NCBI RefSeq assembly: GCF_000189635.1
Contig: NW_002476178.1
Span: 478,725 to 542,724, forward strand
Origin: Tetrahymena thermophila SB210
Lineage: Eukaryota; Ciliophora; Oligohymenophorea; Hymenostomatida; Tetrahymenidae
Reading direction: 5' to 3'
DNA: 64,000 nucleotides
The position numbers and the translations under genes were made by a program. A model generated the notes under the pieces. The model was not told the DNA's origin, did no database searches, and was given only the letters and a program-made list of their open reading frames with translations. Positions 41,131-54,200 of this stretch are shown piece after piece. Each line of letters begins with the position of its first letter. Within the stretch, counting starts at the first letter, position 1.

Positions 41131-41525
41131 GATGTTTCAAGTTTAGTTATTATATTTGTTTTTTTAACATAGTTTCTAACTAATAACTATTCCACCATCT
41201 TCTTTTTTATACTATTTATCTTAAAATAAGTAGTAAATTTATCTTTAAAAATTTATATTAATAATAGGAAATAAATAAATCAAAAACAAGAAAGAAAATT
41301 TTTAAATTTCTTTATTATTTAATAAGAAAAACTTAATTATAAAAAAAAAAACAATTTACATACGAAAATTATTTAATTTTATAGATTTTAAAGCTTTAAG
41401 ATGATTTTTTCACCTAAAAACCATTTTTTATATAATTTTATTAAAGTTATTTATATTATTATTATTGTTGTTGTTGCTGCTGTTGTTAAAGCTTTATTAT
41501 GGATTTATGATATCCTTTTATTGAT
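41131..41525. repeat. Degenerate tandem duplication, copy B
   Basis: The better kept copy. It contains the 3' flank and about the last 38 codons of the minus-strand Q/N-rich membrane gene (stop at 41410-41412). It carries a trinucleotide expansion (41455-41497) absent from copy A. Confidence 0.8.
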
Positions 41526-44500
41526 TTTAAGCTGTTTCAAATTTATTTAAAATTTCAAGGTTTGTAAACGGAGGAATTATGTTTATGCTATTTTGTTATA
41601 GATTTTATATTTACATTAATTACTTGCTGTAAGATACATTTTTATTATTTTGAGAAGATTGAGGTGGTTTAGCTCCTGATTTAGATGTTACTTAATTAGA
41701 AAATTCAGTAATTAAATTCATGTTAGTTATTGATATGTTAATCGTATCTTGTTTGCTTGCTGAAAATAAATTTTCATTATTAAGCTAGGAGTTAGCTCTT
41801 CTTCTATGGTTTTTATTAGGAAAATATGCTATAGGGTCTCTCTCAAGGCTTTAAAAATCGCTTGCCTCAGTGTTAATTTTTTGTTTGGTATTTTAGTTAG
41901 ATTAAACTTATGCACATTTTTAATTTGAGAACTATTATGGTAGGTATTGCTGCTTGTAATTATATAAAATAGATCTAGAATTTACACTTAAAGAATTTGC
42001 TTAATTTGATGGAGTATTTTTTATAAAGCCTTGAGTCTTTGTAGATGATAATTATTCGAAATAAATTTGTTATTATTTTTTTTGCATACGTTGATATTAG
42101 CTTTATTTCATCTTCTTTCCAGATAAATCAGTCGAAAGTTTTAAACTATTTAGAATTTGGCGAGGCTAAGGTGAATTTATATTTTGGTTTACTCCATTGT
42201 TCTAACAATTAATTTAAGGAGCTCTCTAATTAATAATAATGTTATCAATTTATACATTCTTAATTTATTGTTAATTTTTAAAGTCTTGTGATTGATTAGG
42301 GTTAGTGCTTTTTTTTTAATTTTGCTATTTTACCACACTTTCTTCAAAATTTGACATGCTTGTTTGAGGTCTTTTGGGAATATTATACTAATTATTGTGG
42401 TTTGTGATTCTAATTAATTTTTCTAAATTTATTTAGCAGCCTTTTGGTTTAACTTAAATATCTTATTCTTAGCCTTAAGTGTGAATTCTTTCATCTCTAT
42501 AGCATGGTTAAATTGAATATTTCTTTTTGTTGCTCTATATTTAACTTTCGTTGTAATTATTTACTTTATCTTCAATACTAATTAGCTAATTTAATTAAAT
42601 TTACTAATCTTAGTGAATGTCAAAAGTCTTATTTAGATGATTTAAGTTAGTTTTATTTGAGCATGATTGTTAGTTTTGATCCCAAAATTTATCTTAAGTT
42701 TAATTAAATTTGTTGATGCAATTTGCATTTTGAAACACTGCTACACACTAATTTCCTTAGGACACCTCCACTAAGTTATTCTGTTAATTTTATTAACTAG
42801 TTTTAGAAAGGATTAATTATTGGATTGGTGTTGTCTAACTTAGTATCATTAATCCACTATTTCTCCTTTTCCTTTAATTTTGAGATTATAAACTTTTTCT
42901 TTCTTTAGATTCACTATTTTAAGTAGAGTTAATACAATTAGAGTTCACAGTTTTGGTAGTCATTTCAGGAAATTTAGCAAAATAAATAGTAAAATATTTA
43001 TCAATTGTTGATTTAATAATCTAATTTTTTGTTAAAAGTGAGCTTATCATTAGGTTTTTACCATTTTCACTAACTTCATTAACACTGCTATCATAATTCT
43101 TTCTCATATAATAACTGAGGACATTCTAAGAATTATCTAATTCTAAAATATTTCTATAATCCGGATAATGAGTTGCAGGAATAATTTTACCATATTTCTT
43201 GTTTTGACAATTTCCTTAATTTTCAAAAATTATTTTTTAGTAATTTGCATCATATTTCTTTGGTAAGTTTATATTTTAGTTATCACAACTCACTTGATTT
43301 CCATTCTGTGACAAATTTAAGCTGTTTGTTATTTATAGAGAAGAACCTTTTCTATGCTTGATAAATTATTTGATATGCTACTAACTGCTCATATTTTTTT
43401 TCCCTGATAATAATTATTAAATTTCAGTATTAAAATGTGCTTTTACGATATCTTCATTTGTTATTTTGTTTAATTTATTTTCTTCTATATCTTAGTTTGA
43501 TGTTGTGATGATATTAAAATCTTACTTTGTAGTTGAATTACTTTATTAAGACGAAGATGAAGTTGATGATTACGAATTAGCTTTAGGGTAGTTTTAGTTT
43601 TATAAATTAGCAGTATCTTAAATGTTTTATTTCTAAATTATTTATTATTCTGAGTTATTTTGAGTATTATTTTCATTTTATTAGCTGCTGTTGATAATAT
43701 TAACATTAATATTTAAAAATTTATTTTTATTTTAATTTTGCTAAACATTATTAGAAATCATGAATTGTGCCATTTGAGGAACAATAATAGCTTATTTAGG
43801 ATTAGAGGATTTTATGTATGTATTTTGATGTTCGTTGCTTTAAAAGTAAATTTCTTTTGCCAAATTACTTTTATTTAAGCTTTGATTAGGCTGTTAATTT
43901 TAAGGAGCTTTAATAGTCATTTTATTTATCACATGTAAATAATTGATAAATTCTTCGCTGCTTAAATTGCAACTATTTAACTTATTGCTTGCTGGAAAAA
44001 AGCCTTCAGTTTATATTCTCCCATCTGTTGATAGTCTAAATTTATTTTTTCTAGATTGCTATGTGCTATCTTAATATCTTACATTCTAAAACTATAAATT
44101 TGGCTATGTAGATTATTTGTCTTAGGTAGATTACCTAACTGATTAATAATTAATTCTTAATCCATTTAATTACTATGATTCGATGCAATTCTTTTAAGTT
44201 TCCTATGATATTTATAAAAAAAACAAATTTTTAATATAAATTTCTTTGATTAACAAATAAAAATTAATAATAAAATAAAAAAGTAAGCTAAATCAAAAAC
44301 TAGTGGTATCTGCATGAATATGTTCCATAAATTACTTCAAGAATTAATTTATGCAAGCTTACAAAATAATTAATACAATTATAAAATAATTCATCGAAAT
44401 CAATATGAAAAGCAATTTGAATAAGCCTTTAAAATAAATTACAGCTATTATACTTAGTCTGTTTTTCTAGTTAGTCTTTACTTCTTGAACAAGTTCTTGA

Positions 44501-45229
44501 CTTCTTTGAAAAATACACCTTTCAAATTTCTAACGTGATAAATCTATAAGCCATTTAAATAGTATAAGGAATGCAGGAATCTGTAGTAATTATAGAAGAT
44601 ATTTTTGTTAAAAATATTTTTTTTGTCAATTGTTTTATTTTTACTTTTTCTTATAAATTTTACTGATGGATTATATCTGTTTCGTTGTATTTCTTTAAGT
44701 CTTACTATTTTTTGAAAAAATGCTTGTAAGCTTTGGCTACATCTTCAAAACTGCCATTAAATTAATCATAATATTGAAAAGAGCTATCTATTCTTAGCAT
44801 AATATCCATGCTCTGGCTAAAAAAGAAGCTAGTTTTTCAAAATAAAAACAATATTAGTAAAGCGAGCTCAAAAATAAAAGATAAAAATTTATGTCTCTTT
44901 GCTATATTTTTAGTTTGATCAATTAAAAGAAAATGTAAATACTGAATATCTGAGCAAAATTCTAAATTATCCTAATTAATTTATTGCATGAGAGAGTTTT
45001 CCATTTCAATTCTTCTTTTTTCTTGCTTTTTTAAATTCACAATTTCTTTTATAAGAATATTGGATAGCTCTGCATTCTAAGCATCTATGTTAATCGAAGA
45101 TGGTGTAGGAATTCTGTTAACATTATTTATGTCAGTTTATAGAACCATTTTTTTATACTACTCAATTTTGATGTTAAAGCAAGCCAAAGAGTCTAATCTC
45201 TCATCAATAAACTCTTTAAGTTTATCCAT
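41410..45229 (-). CDS. Membrane protein with long Q/N-rich C-terminal region, unknown function
   Basis: Unrecognised family, about 1,150-1,200 residues. From the ATG at 45229 come ~130 charged, partly helical residues (M-D-K-L-K-E-F-I-D-E-R), then more helical sequence, then one or two hydrophobic segments (L-S-I-I-A-V-I-Y-F-K-G and F-I-L-I-S-M-N-Y-F-I-I-V-L-I-I-L) at about 44.37-44.45 kb. The remaining ~900 residues are low complexity, dominated by Gln, Asn and Ser, ending in an asparagine run and K-I-I-Q-K-M-V-F-R before TGA 41410-41412. Introns inferred: 44817-44849 (33 bases, removes an in-frame TGA), 44581-44644, 44202-44362 and one of 47 bases near 44.05 kb; phases agree. Alternative: two genes, 44293-45229 and 41410-44164 (the latter starting M-D-Q-E-L-I-I-N), only ~130 bases apart. 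I prefer one gene because of the canonical gtaagc..atcatag junction in phase. The tail looks prion-like in composition, which alone implies no function. Confidence 0.6.
41455..41497. repeat. Trinucleotide repeat coding for polyasparagine
   Basis: Run of tta, ttg, ctg and ttn triplets on the + strand, read on the minus strand as AAC, AGC and AAT codons. It encodes a Ser/Asn run near the C terminus of the Q/N-rich protein. It is missing from the decayed copy A, so it expanded after the duplication or was lost from the relict. Confidence 0.8.
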
Positions 45230-46187
45230 TTTATATGAAATTATGATATTAGACCAATAGCAATTAGCTGATTTTAGTTAAAATCTTTTTAGGCACCTAA
45301 TAATTATTCTAAAGTTATTTCTTTTTTAATTATAGTAATCAATATAAATTATATCAATGTTTTTATTATCTCATTATAGTAATTACGAAAGTATGTATAA
45401 TAGTTAATAACCCTTATAAATCCTTAATTAGCAATTCTATTAACTTTCACATCAAAATCATGAGAATCAAAACCTTTAAATAATGAGTAATTTTGTTATT
45501 TGTTCGCAAAAAATAAATTTCATAAATAAAAAACAACCATTTAATATAAATACTATTAAATTAAGTAAATTTGTACTTTGATATATAGCAAAAAGATTTT
45601 ACAATATTCTTTTTTTTTTTGTATTATTTTTAATTAATGTTAAATAATATTTTAAAATAAATTATTTTTACGATTAAATAATTAATTTTTAAATTTAGTT
45701 TTAAATTAAAATTTTAAAATATTTTAATTAATTTTTTTTTAGAAAAAAAAGATTTAATTTAATCATCGAAATAAAACTTTAAATTAAAAAGTTTCTTGTT
45801 TATTTTATTTTAGTTTTTTCAACAAAATATATTTTTTTAGCAATTTAAATAAGCATAAAATCTTATTCTAACTTATTTTTTAGTTTATTATTAAATTAAA
45901 GCTGTGAATAAATAATCGTTTGGCTGATATCTAAATCTTATATTTTTTAACTTTAAAAATATTAAATTGATGATTTAAAAATTTAAATTTTAATTAGATT
46001 GAATTTCATCAAAATTTATTCTGAAAATCAGATAACAAAAGAAATAGAATCTATTTCTTAAATTAAAGAGAGAGAAAATAGATATATAAAAAGCATAAAT
46101 TTTTATAAGTAAGTTAATTAACATTCATTCTATCTATATAAATAAAAGCAAGAATTATATTTGATAAAATTTAGCTGGACTAAGCAA
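45230..46187. other. Divergent intergenic region
   Basis: About 960 very AT-rich bases between the divergent Q/N-rich membrane gene (minus) and coiled-coil gene (plus). It holds both promoters. No element is recognised. Confidence 0.6.
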
Positions 46188-49100
46188 ATGAATTACTCAT
46201 CCATGATTAATTAAAGCAAAATTAAGAATAGCAAAGTCAGTTTTGAAGCTTCATAAATTTAAGGCAAAAACAATATAGATAATTCTTAGAATACTTCTGG
46301 TTTGGGAACTAAATTTAGTTATACTGACCCTTTGAGCTAAGCTTATCTTAACAAGGCTAAAAAAAAACCAGAAATAGATAAAGCAAGTTTTTATTCAAAT
46401 AAATATGCTGTGCCAATAGTCTAAACTGATGTAACTCAGATTATTGAAAGCTAAATTAAAGAAGACAGTTAAACAGTGTCATAAATAAAGCTAAATGCTA
46501 CCTAGAATACAAACAGCCTTCGTAAATAGGAGAAATTACAAAATAATTTGAGACTTTAATAGAAATTAGAATTTAGTAGATAAAGATTTTTATAAGAAGC
46601 ATAAGAAAACCTTAGCTTTAATAAGTTATAAGATATTTCTATTACTCCAGCATATCAATATTCTGAATCCTTAATTAACTAGATGAATTAAGCAAGAGAA
46701 AATATGATGAACGCAGAATTCAAGCATAGCAATTTGTTAGAAGAAAATATTAGTTTGAAAAAATAAATTTAATTACTAAAAGATGGAATTGAATTGCAAA
46801 ATATTAGATTTAAATACTACATTTAGTCTGCTTACAACATGCTTAGAGGCAACAGTATTTTTATTCTAGATGAAAGGTTATTTTATATTTTGCTTAAGAG
46901 TCTATTAACAGACTTAGAAGCATAAAAGGTAAATTTTAATTAGAAGTTAGTTGCTACTTTAGATGCAGTAAATCAGAAAGTAACTCAAAGTAGTAAATCT
47001 CTCTAGAGTTTGATTGTAGATAACGAAACTGTATTAAAATTTTTAGATCATGATTTAAATTTAGAGCATTTCAATACTCATTTAGCAGCTGAAACTTTAG
47101 AATAGCTGGAAAAATAGGAAGAAGGAAAGTAAGAAGCTATTATAAAAGCTTTACATTCAGTTATTTCAGAAAAAGTAATGGAAATAGAAAAATATAGAAT
47201 AGCAGATAACAATAACAGACAAATAATCAGCTTGCTAACAGCAAAAAGTGAAGAATATGAAAGACATATTTAAAGGATGATGATCAGCGCAGAAACAGAA
47301 CCTCTTAAAAATAATTTAAAGAGAATTATTGAATTAAAAAAAGATAATGATTTATTAGTAGGTGAAAATGAGAGTTTGAAAAAGATTATTGAGCAATATG
47401 ATGATTCTAATAAAAATTTAATTAATGAAAATGATTATTTGCAAGAAAAATGCATAATTTATAGTAAAAAAATATTATAGCTTCTATTAGATACTAACAT
47501 GAACGAAGAAGCAATAAAAAATTAAATGGACTAAATTCTTTAACAAGAAAATCTTGATTTTTACTTGAAAAAAAGAAATATGGAATTTATTAAAGAAAAA
47601 TACTCTGAAAATAGCGAGGTATAAAAAAAAAATGCTGTTTAAGGGTAGGAAATAGAAAGTTTATAATAATAAATTGAATTAGCAAATAAAACAATAGAAT
47701 AGATGGAAAAGAAATTAATTGATTAAACCTAAACCAAAGGATCTATCCCTGGAATTATTAATTTAGATGACACTAATTAGCTTTAACATACTATTTAACA
47801 GCTTTCTTTGATTCTTCTTTCCAAGGATAACGCAGTCAAAGTTGATTAGACAACATAGAGAATTATTAAATAAATGTTTTCAGAAAATTTCGATCAGGTA
47901 TTTCTTTATTTTCTATTTTTTTTTTTTAAAGTAATTTATTTTTAAATAGATGGTAGAATTCCAATAAGAAACAATAGATAATCTAAAGATAAAACTGAAT
48001 GAAGTAGAATAAAAGTACTTCTAAAGTGAGTCTAGGAGAATAGATTATCTAAATATTTCTTTTTATTTAAGTAATATTCTTGTCAGTATTTTAGATTCAT
48101 AGAAGGAGAGCTAAATAAAGGGAAAGTTGTAGAAAGAAAGAAATTAAATAATTAATTTTTATGGAAAATGTGTATAAGACTTTTAAGACCTAATTAAGCT
48201 ATAAAATCCTAAAAATATAAATCCTATTAATTAATGGTACGTCAATAAGCTAAAAGATAATTAAGAATAATCTATGAGAGACTCACAAAATTTAGAAAAA
48301 CTTAAAAGTGCTGATGAAAATATTCTATCTGACTTGACAATACTTTAGTAAATGGGAGTTAAACCCCTGTAAGAATATATTAATATGAGGATAGGCAGAG
48401 TTGAAGAAGAAAATGAAAAATTAAAAGAAAACCTAAAAAATATCAAAAAAGAGAATGTGACTGTAGCTGAACTGAAAAAGTAAAGACTTTTAGATGAAGA
48501 AAGGTATGAAAGATTGAGCAAAAAATTAAAGTCATTCTGCTAAGACAATATTTTTACTGCAAGTGAGAATAACGATTTAATAGGTCATTATAATGAAGAT
48601 TTTTTGCTCACTATGTTCATTCAGGCTAACACTATTGAGGAGATGATAAGCAAAACCCTTGAAAATGATGAAGAAGATGTTCACTCAAGACCTTCTGTAA
48701 CCAATGATAATAATTAAATATAAAAATATGACTCGTAACGAGATTCTGATCCCAGAAGCAACTTACCTCCAGTGTTAAACCACAGCATCATTGAAGAAAA
48801 ACCAGGGGAAGAAGATGAATTCATTGAAAATGGTAAAAGGGTTAAAGTCAGAAAGAGCTTTAGAAACTTATCTAGCTCCGGCCATTCTTAGTAAGAAGCA
48901 AACCATTAAAGAGAAGGAAGTGGATAAGGTTTTGATTAAAAAATTTAAATTAATATTTCAATATCATCACCTGATAGATCATTTTCCTCGTCTTTTAGTG
49001 GATAAGCACCTGCAATCGAAAACTAATCACAAAAAATGCAATAAATTGAAGATAACTACCCAAAAAAGCAATAAAACTAGTAATAGGCAATATCTTAAAA

Positions 49101-50409
49101 ATAATACGAAGAGGATATGAGCTATAATAAGCAATATACTAACAGCATTGGATAATATGGATAAGATTCAGATTCTGTTACATCCAGATCATCAGTAAAC
49201 ACAATCTAGCAAAACTAATAAACACAAGTACCATCAAAACCAACAAAATCATTTTTTGAATATTAATAACAATAGTTAATTATGTAAAATTAACAACAGT
49301 AATTGTTTAAAAATGTAGAATAACAATAAATATAGTAATAGAGATAATTAGACTAATAATATAATAATTAATAAGAACAATAAACTTTTATCTCTAATTC
49401 TCAAACTCCTTCATTCAAGAACACTCCAAAATCAACAAACAATAATTCTTTATCAAATATTCAACAATTAAGCATTACTCAACTACAATAAAATTTCTCT
49501 AATGTTAGATAAAATTTAGAAAATGAAGAATATATTCCCAGAGTATAAAAACCCACTTAATATGTTTAACAATTGAGTAATTAAATTTAAAGTAATGAAG
49601 AAAAGCAAAGGAGTAATAAAAGTAGCAAGCAAAGTAGCATCCACCAATCATAAGAAATGAATGAAATAAGCAAATAGAATATTAATTAACAAATTATCAA
49701 TGAAAAATTAAATAATCAGTAATAATAAATGAGATAAAAAGAAATTTAAGATCTAAAAAGATTTAGTGCATAAAGTACCATACAGTAGTTTATTGATCCT
49801 TAATTCAAAAAGAGATCTAGTGAACCATAAATAATATAGGGTTATTTTAATAAAGAAGAAGCTATGAATAACTTGTTGCAATCTCCTAAATAAAAAACAT
49901 CTAATTCATAAGTAATTTCCTCTTAGAATAATAAAGACGTATTATCCCTATCAAAAAATAGCTAGGAAGGATAAAAAATATTTCAAGACACAATAGGCTA
50001 GATTTCAGATATAAAACCAACATCGAAAAAGATGATAGATGATGATAATAAAACTTCTTTTAATGAAGATCATTTTGAGATGCTTTTTGGAAAAAAAAAT
50101 GAAGAAAGTATAGATTAATAAGTTGATAATAGTGATGATGAAAGTCCACGCTAAAACCATAAAAATTACATTCACATAGAAAATCGTAAATAAAAATAAA
50201 ACATGATGTAATAAGGAGATTCAGATAATGATTATGGATATAACGAAGATAGAGAATCCGAATTTAATAATTATGACCCTTAGTCAGATGAAGAGGGATA
50301 TGATTAAGAATAAAGTTAATAATATAAAGAAGATGATGATGAAGATGATGAAAATCATGATAATGACTCTTTAGAATAAGAGGCTCCTTATTTAAATTAA
50401 AATAAATGA
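46188..50409 (+). CDS. Coiled-coil protein with Q/N-rich, acidic C-terminal tail
   Basis: Two exons (46188-47897 and 47950-50409, both multiples of three) give 1,389 residues. Unrecognised family. Residues 1-130 are polar with low-complexity Ser/Gln. From about 150 to 760 there are long heptad-like stretches rich in Glu, Lys, Leu and Gln (for example N-L-K-R-I-I-E-L-K-K-D-N-D-L-L-V and E-E-E-N-E-K-L-K-E-N-L), predicting parallel coiled coil. A disordered region of ~550 residues follows, very rich in Gln, Ser and Asn, and the protein ends in an acidic block (E-D-D-D-E-D-D-E-N-H-D-N-D). No membrane segment or enzyme motif is seen. A cytoskeletal, basal-body or scaffold role fits the composition but is a guess. 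The start is the first ATG of the coding-like frame; the frame is open a little upstream, so an earlier start cannot be excluded. Confidence 0.8.
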
Positions 50410-51286
50410 TTTATTTAGTTGTTTATTCAAATTAATTATTATTAAAACAATTTTAAATTTTAGGTTTTATTTACTTACTCTTTAGTTCATTCAACAAATT
50501 TAAAAGATGGTCTTATAATCTATTAAATTACTTTTTAAAAAAGTTAATTGTTTTATCTAATTATTATATATTCTAATTCAATTTGCATATTAGCAGAATA
50601 TATAAAATATATACCGTAATACCTCAATTTTTATGACGAGCAACACTGACGAGGAAACCCTAAATCTGGGAAAAAAAAAATAACTTAAAATATTTTTTTA
50701 AAATAAACATATAAAAAAAATAGAATGTTTTATATTGATTGTTAAATAATAATTAAAAAATTAAATTGTAAAATTATAAGAACATATTTTAATATATTAA
50801 AAATATTTAAAAACCAGTAATAATTAATTGATTAATAATTAAATAAATAGAATAATAAAAAAATTAATAAATAAATTATTTAAAAATAATCAAGCAAGCA
50901 AGCAAGGAAAGTTATTTTACAAAAGATATTTTTCAAAAATTCTATAGAAAAATTATATTGCTGGCTATTTATTATTTTTATTAAAAACGAAATTTAATTT
51001 ATATATTATTTAAACTATAGATCTATAAAAATTTTTATTATATGTAGCAATAAAGGTAAATAATAAAAGCATACCTTCATTAATTTATTGTTTATTGATG
51101 ATTATACTTCTTATAATTTTTGTGTTTGAATTTTCATAAAGATAATTTGTTTATTTTTTAAAAAAGAATACTTTAATAAAATAGGAAGCAGTACTTTAAA
51201 AATATAGTTTTTTGTTTTTAAATAGTAATTAAATAAAATATAACAAATAACAAAATAGTAATATTTAATAACAATACCAAACAGTA
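50410..51286. other. Spacer between the two coiled-coil genes
   Basis: About 880 AT-rich bases between same-strand genes: 3' UTR of the first, promoter of the second. A short (agca)n-like run lies near 50891-50905. No gene is recognised. Confidence 0.6.
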
Positions 51287-54200
51287 ATGAATAAGCAAAG
51301 TTTGGGAAAGTTAGAAACATTAATGAAGGAGGTGGAGCAAAAAAACCACTAAATTCATAAAAATATAGAATCATCAGAGTAATCATAAAGAGAATAGAGG
51401 ATCATAGATTAATAAGCAACTGCATATAACCTTCCTAGATCTAGTTATACTTCTTAGTCGCCTGAAAAGAGGAATTTTTAATAATCAGATTAGAAGAATA
51501 GAATATAAACTTTTGGATAAACTAGCAGTTATAGTAATTTAAAAAGCAAAATAGGATTCAGCAATGATTCTGCAAAAAATCCATATATTTAAGGAAGCCA
51601 CTCTTCTTCTGTGGAACGCAAAAAGATTTCATTTACTCCTAGTAAAGATTAAATGACATTAACAAATTAGAATTAATAGCAGTAGAGTTCTATTGTTTAA
51701 GTTGTTTAAACTTAAAATAGCAGTAGGATACCAAAACTACCTATTTCAGTAAGCGGAAATGGAGCAAATTCTATTTCATAAACTATTCCTATAGTTGTTT
51801 AAGCAAGATGTAAATTATAAATGTTTTTAATTTAAATTTATCTAAAGATGTCCTGAAGTTTTTAATATTTTTAAACAAGCATATTTTCATTGTTTTTTTT
51901 TCAGAATCATAATTTTTATTTTGAAAATGATAGCAAGAAGTAGAGATAACAATTAATAAACTCAAACAGCAGAGCCTAAAGTTCATGAAAGATAAAATCA
52001 ATTAGAAATAGAAAGTACTCCACTTTAAGCTAATACTAGAAATCATGAAAGAAAGCACTAGCAATAGCGTATAGCCCCTTCATAAGAATAGCAAACGAGT
52101 TTGGAAGTGATGAAATAGGAGCATGAGTTATTAGAGAAGAAATACTCTAAGAAATAAAATTAAGTGAAGGAGTTAATTGTTTTAGTAACTCAGAAGGAGA
52201 AAGAAATTAAATAATTAAAGAGTTAATAATAGAGTATTTAGCAAAATAAAAATTAATTAATTTCTGGCAATGATGAAAAATAAAATTAAAATCATGCTTT
52301 TGGAAATTGTGTTTTGAATGATCAAAAATTGTTTGATTATTGCTTATTTTTAGAAGGATAATATCGCAGACTTGAGAGGAAAGTAAAGAGAAAGTCTAGA
52401 GAGATAGAAATACTTAGAAAAGAAGTTAAACCTGCTGTATATCAAAAAATTCATCAGGAAATTTAAAATATGAAATTTGAAGAGTGTGAAGAAGATTATA
52501 AATGGTTAATATAATTTTATAATGGCAGGAATATACCAACACTTAGCTAAAATAATATTTCATCTTCAAAAGAACTCTATACCTTAAGCAAGCAAATGAT
52601 GCAAGAGCAATCTGAGAATTTTAAGGAACTTAGAAAAAAGCTAAAAGAACAAGAAAAGATAATAAATAAGGAATAAGAAATCATTGTGAAGGAAATGGAA
52701 AGAAATCTTAAAAATTCTAAGGATGAGCAAAAGAAATATTAGATTTAATATGAAAACAAGAAGAAAGAGATTATTTAAATCAAGTAGAGCTTAACTATTT
52801 AAATCAACACTTTATCTCAATAAGTTGATTCTCTTAAAAGTGAAAATAGTTTACTCAAGCAAGAGATATAAAATATAAACATCAATCGCTAAGCTGAGTT
52901 AAATGAATTTGAAGAAGTCAAATTGTAACTAGAAAATGCTGAGCATTAATTATTTTAAATTCAAAGAGAGTACTAAACCAAGATTGAGGAAGTCAGCGAA
53001 AAAAAGTATGAAAACAGCTAAAATCATATTACAGTTTCTCAACTAAATGACCAAATCAATAGATTAAATCAAGAAAATGCAAATCTTCTTAAAGAGAAAG
53101 AATAAGTATTACGTAAATCTGAATCTGACAAAATGCGTATAGAAGAATTCTAATTAAAGCTTTCAAAGGTAAATGAGGTTTAGGAATAATATTAGTTAGA
53201 AATAAGATAGCTTTCAGTAAAGTTAGCAGATAAGGAAAATGAGATTTATGAAAAAATGCAAGAAATAGACTAGCTAAGATAGATTAGTAGTAATGATTTG
53301 GAGATTTAGTAGTTAAAAGAAGAAAATTAGAATTTAATTGATTAGATTAACTAATTACATGAAGCACAATAAACATTGGCCATACATAATGTGTAAATCA
53401 ATGACGAGTTACGCAGATTGCAATAGTAGAGCTCAGTTAATGTCTAGTAAATAATTATTGAAAAGACTTAGATTTAAGAAAGGTATACATACATCTTGAA
53501 AGAAATAGAAGAAAAAAATATCATCATCCATCAATATGAAGAGAAAGAAGATCAATATCAAGCAGAGGTTATGAATTTTACTAAGTAGTTGGAGAATCTT
53601 TAAGAGAAATATGATAGAATGAATGAAGAATTCGATGATTTATTGAATGAAAAAGAATAATTTTTAATTTAAATTTAAGATTTATAAAATAAATGCTAAC
53701 ATGAATAAGAGATAAATTAAAAATACTTAGATCAAATAGGAAAATACAAGCAAGATGATATTGATTAGTAAAATAGAGAGAAAAAGTACCTTAAAGAAAT
53801 ATAAAAACTCAAAGATGACATCGATTAGCTGTCAAAGTAAAGCAAGAAAAATTAACATGAAAATAATGAAGAAATCAAAGCTATGTTGACTTCTTTGCAA
53901 ACTAAAAATGAGAAACTGGAATAAGAAAATGCATAAATATTGTAAAGTAGTTAAGAATAACAAAATTAATTGTTAACTAATTTAGAGATGCTTACTTAGC
54001 AAAATATTGACGTATAAAATAATTTGGCTATTTTAGAAGAAGAAGTCAATTAAAAGGACTTGAAAATACAGCAATTAGAATAAGAATTGCAGCTATCTGC
54101 TTAAAAAATTGAAACATTTTTGAGTCTGTAGCAATAATATTTGTAATATTTTCAATTTTTATTTATTTTAAATGATTTTAATTAAATATTAATTTAGAGC

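Larger units (their letters stand above)
40645..41409. other. Convergent spacer largely made of a duplicated gene end
   Basis: The region between the RNase-kappa-like stop and the stop of the Q/N-rich membrane gene. Most of it is an old direct duplication (see the two repeat entries). Otherwise it is AT-rich with homopolymer A and T runs. Confidence 0.65.

Noticed and set aside
44837-44839. In-frame TGA read as selenocysteine
   Set aside because: No SECIS-like structure was seen, and a frame-preserving 33-base GT..AG intron explains it more simply.
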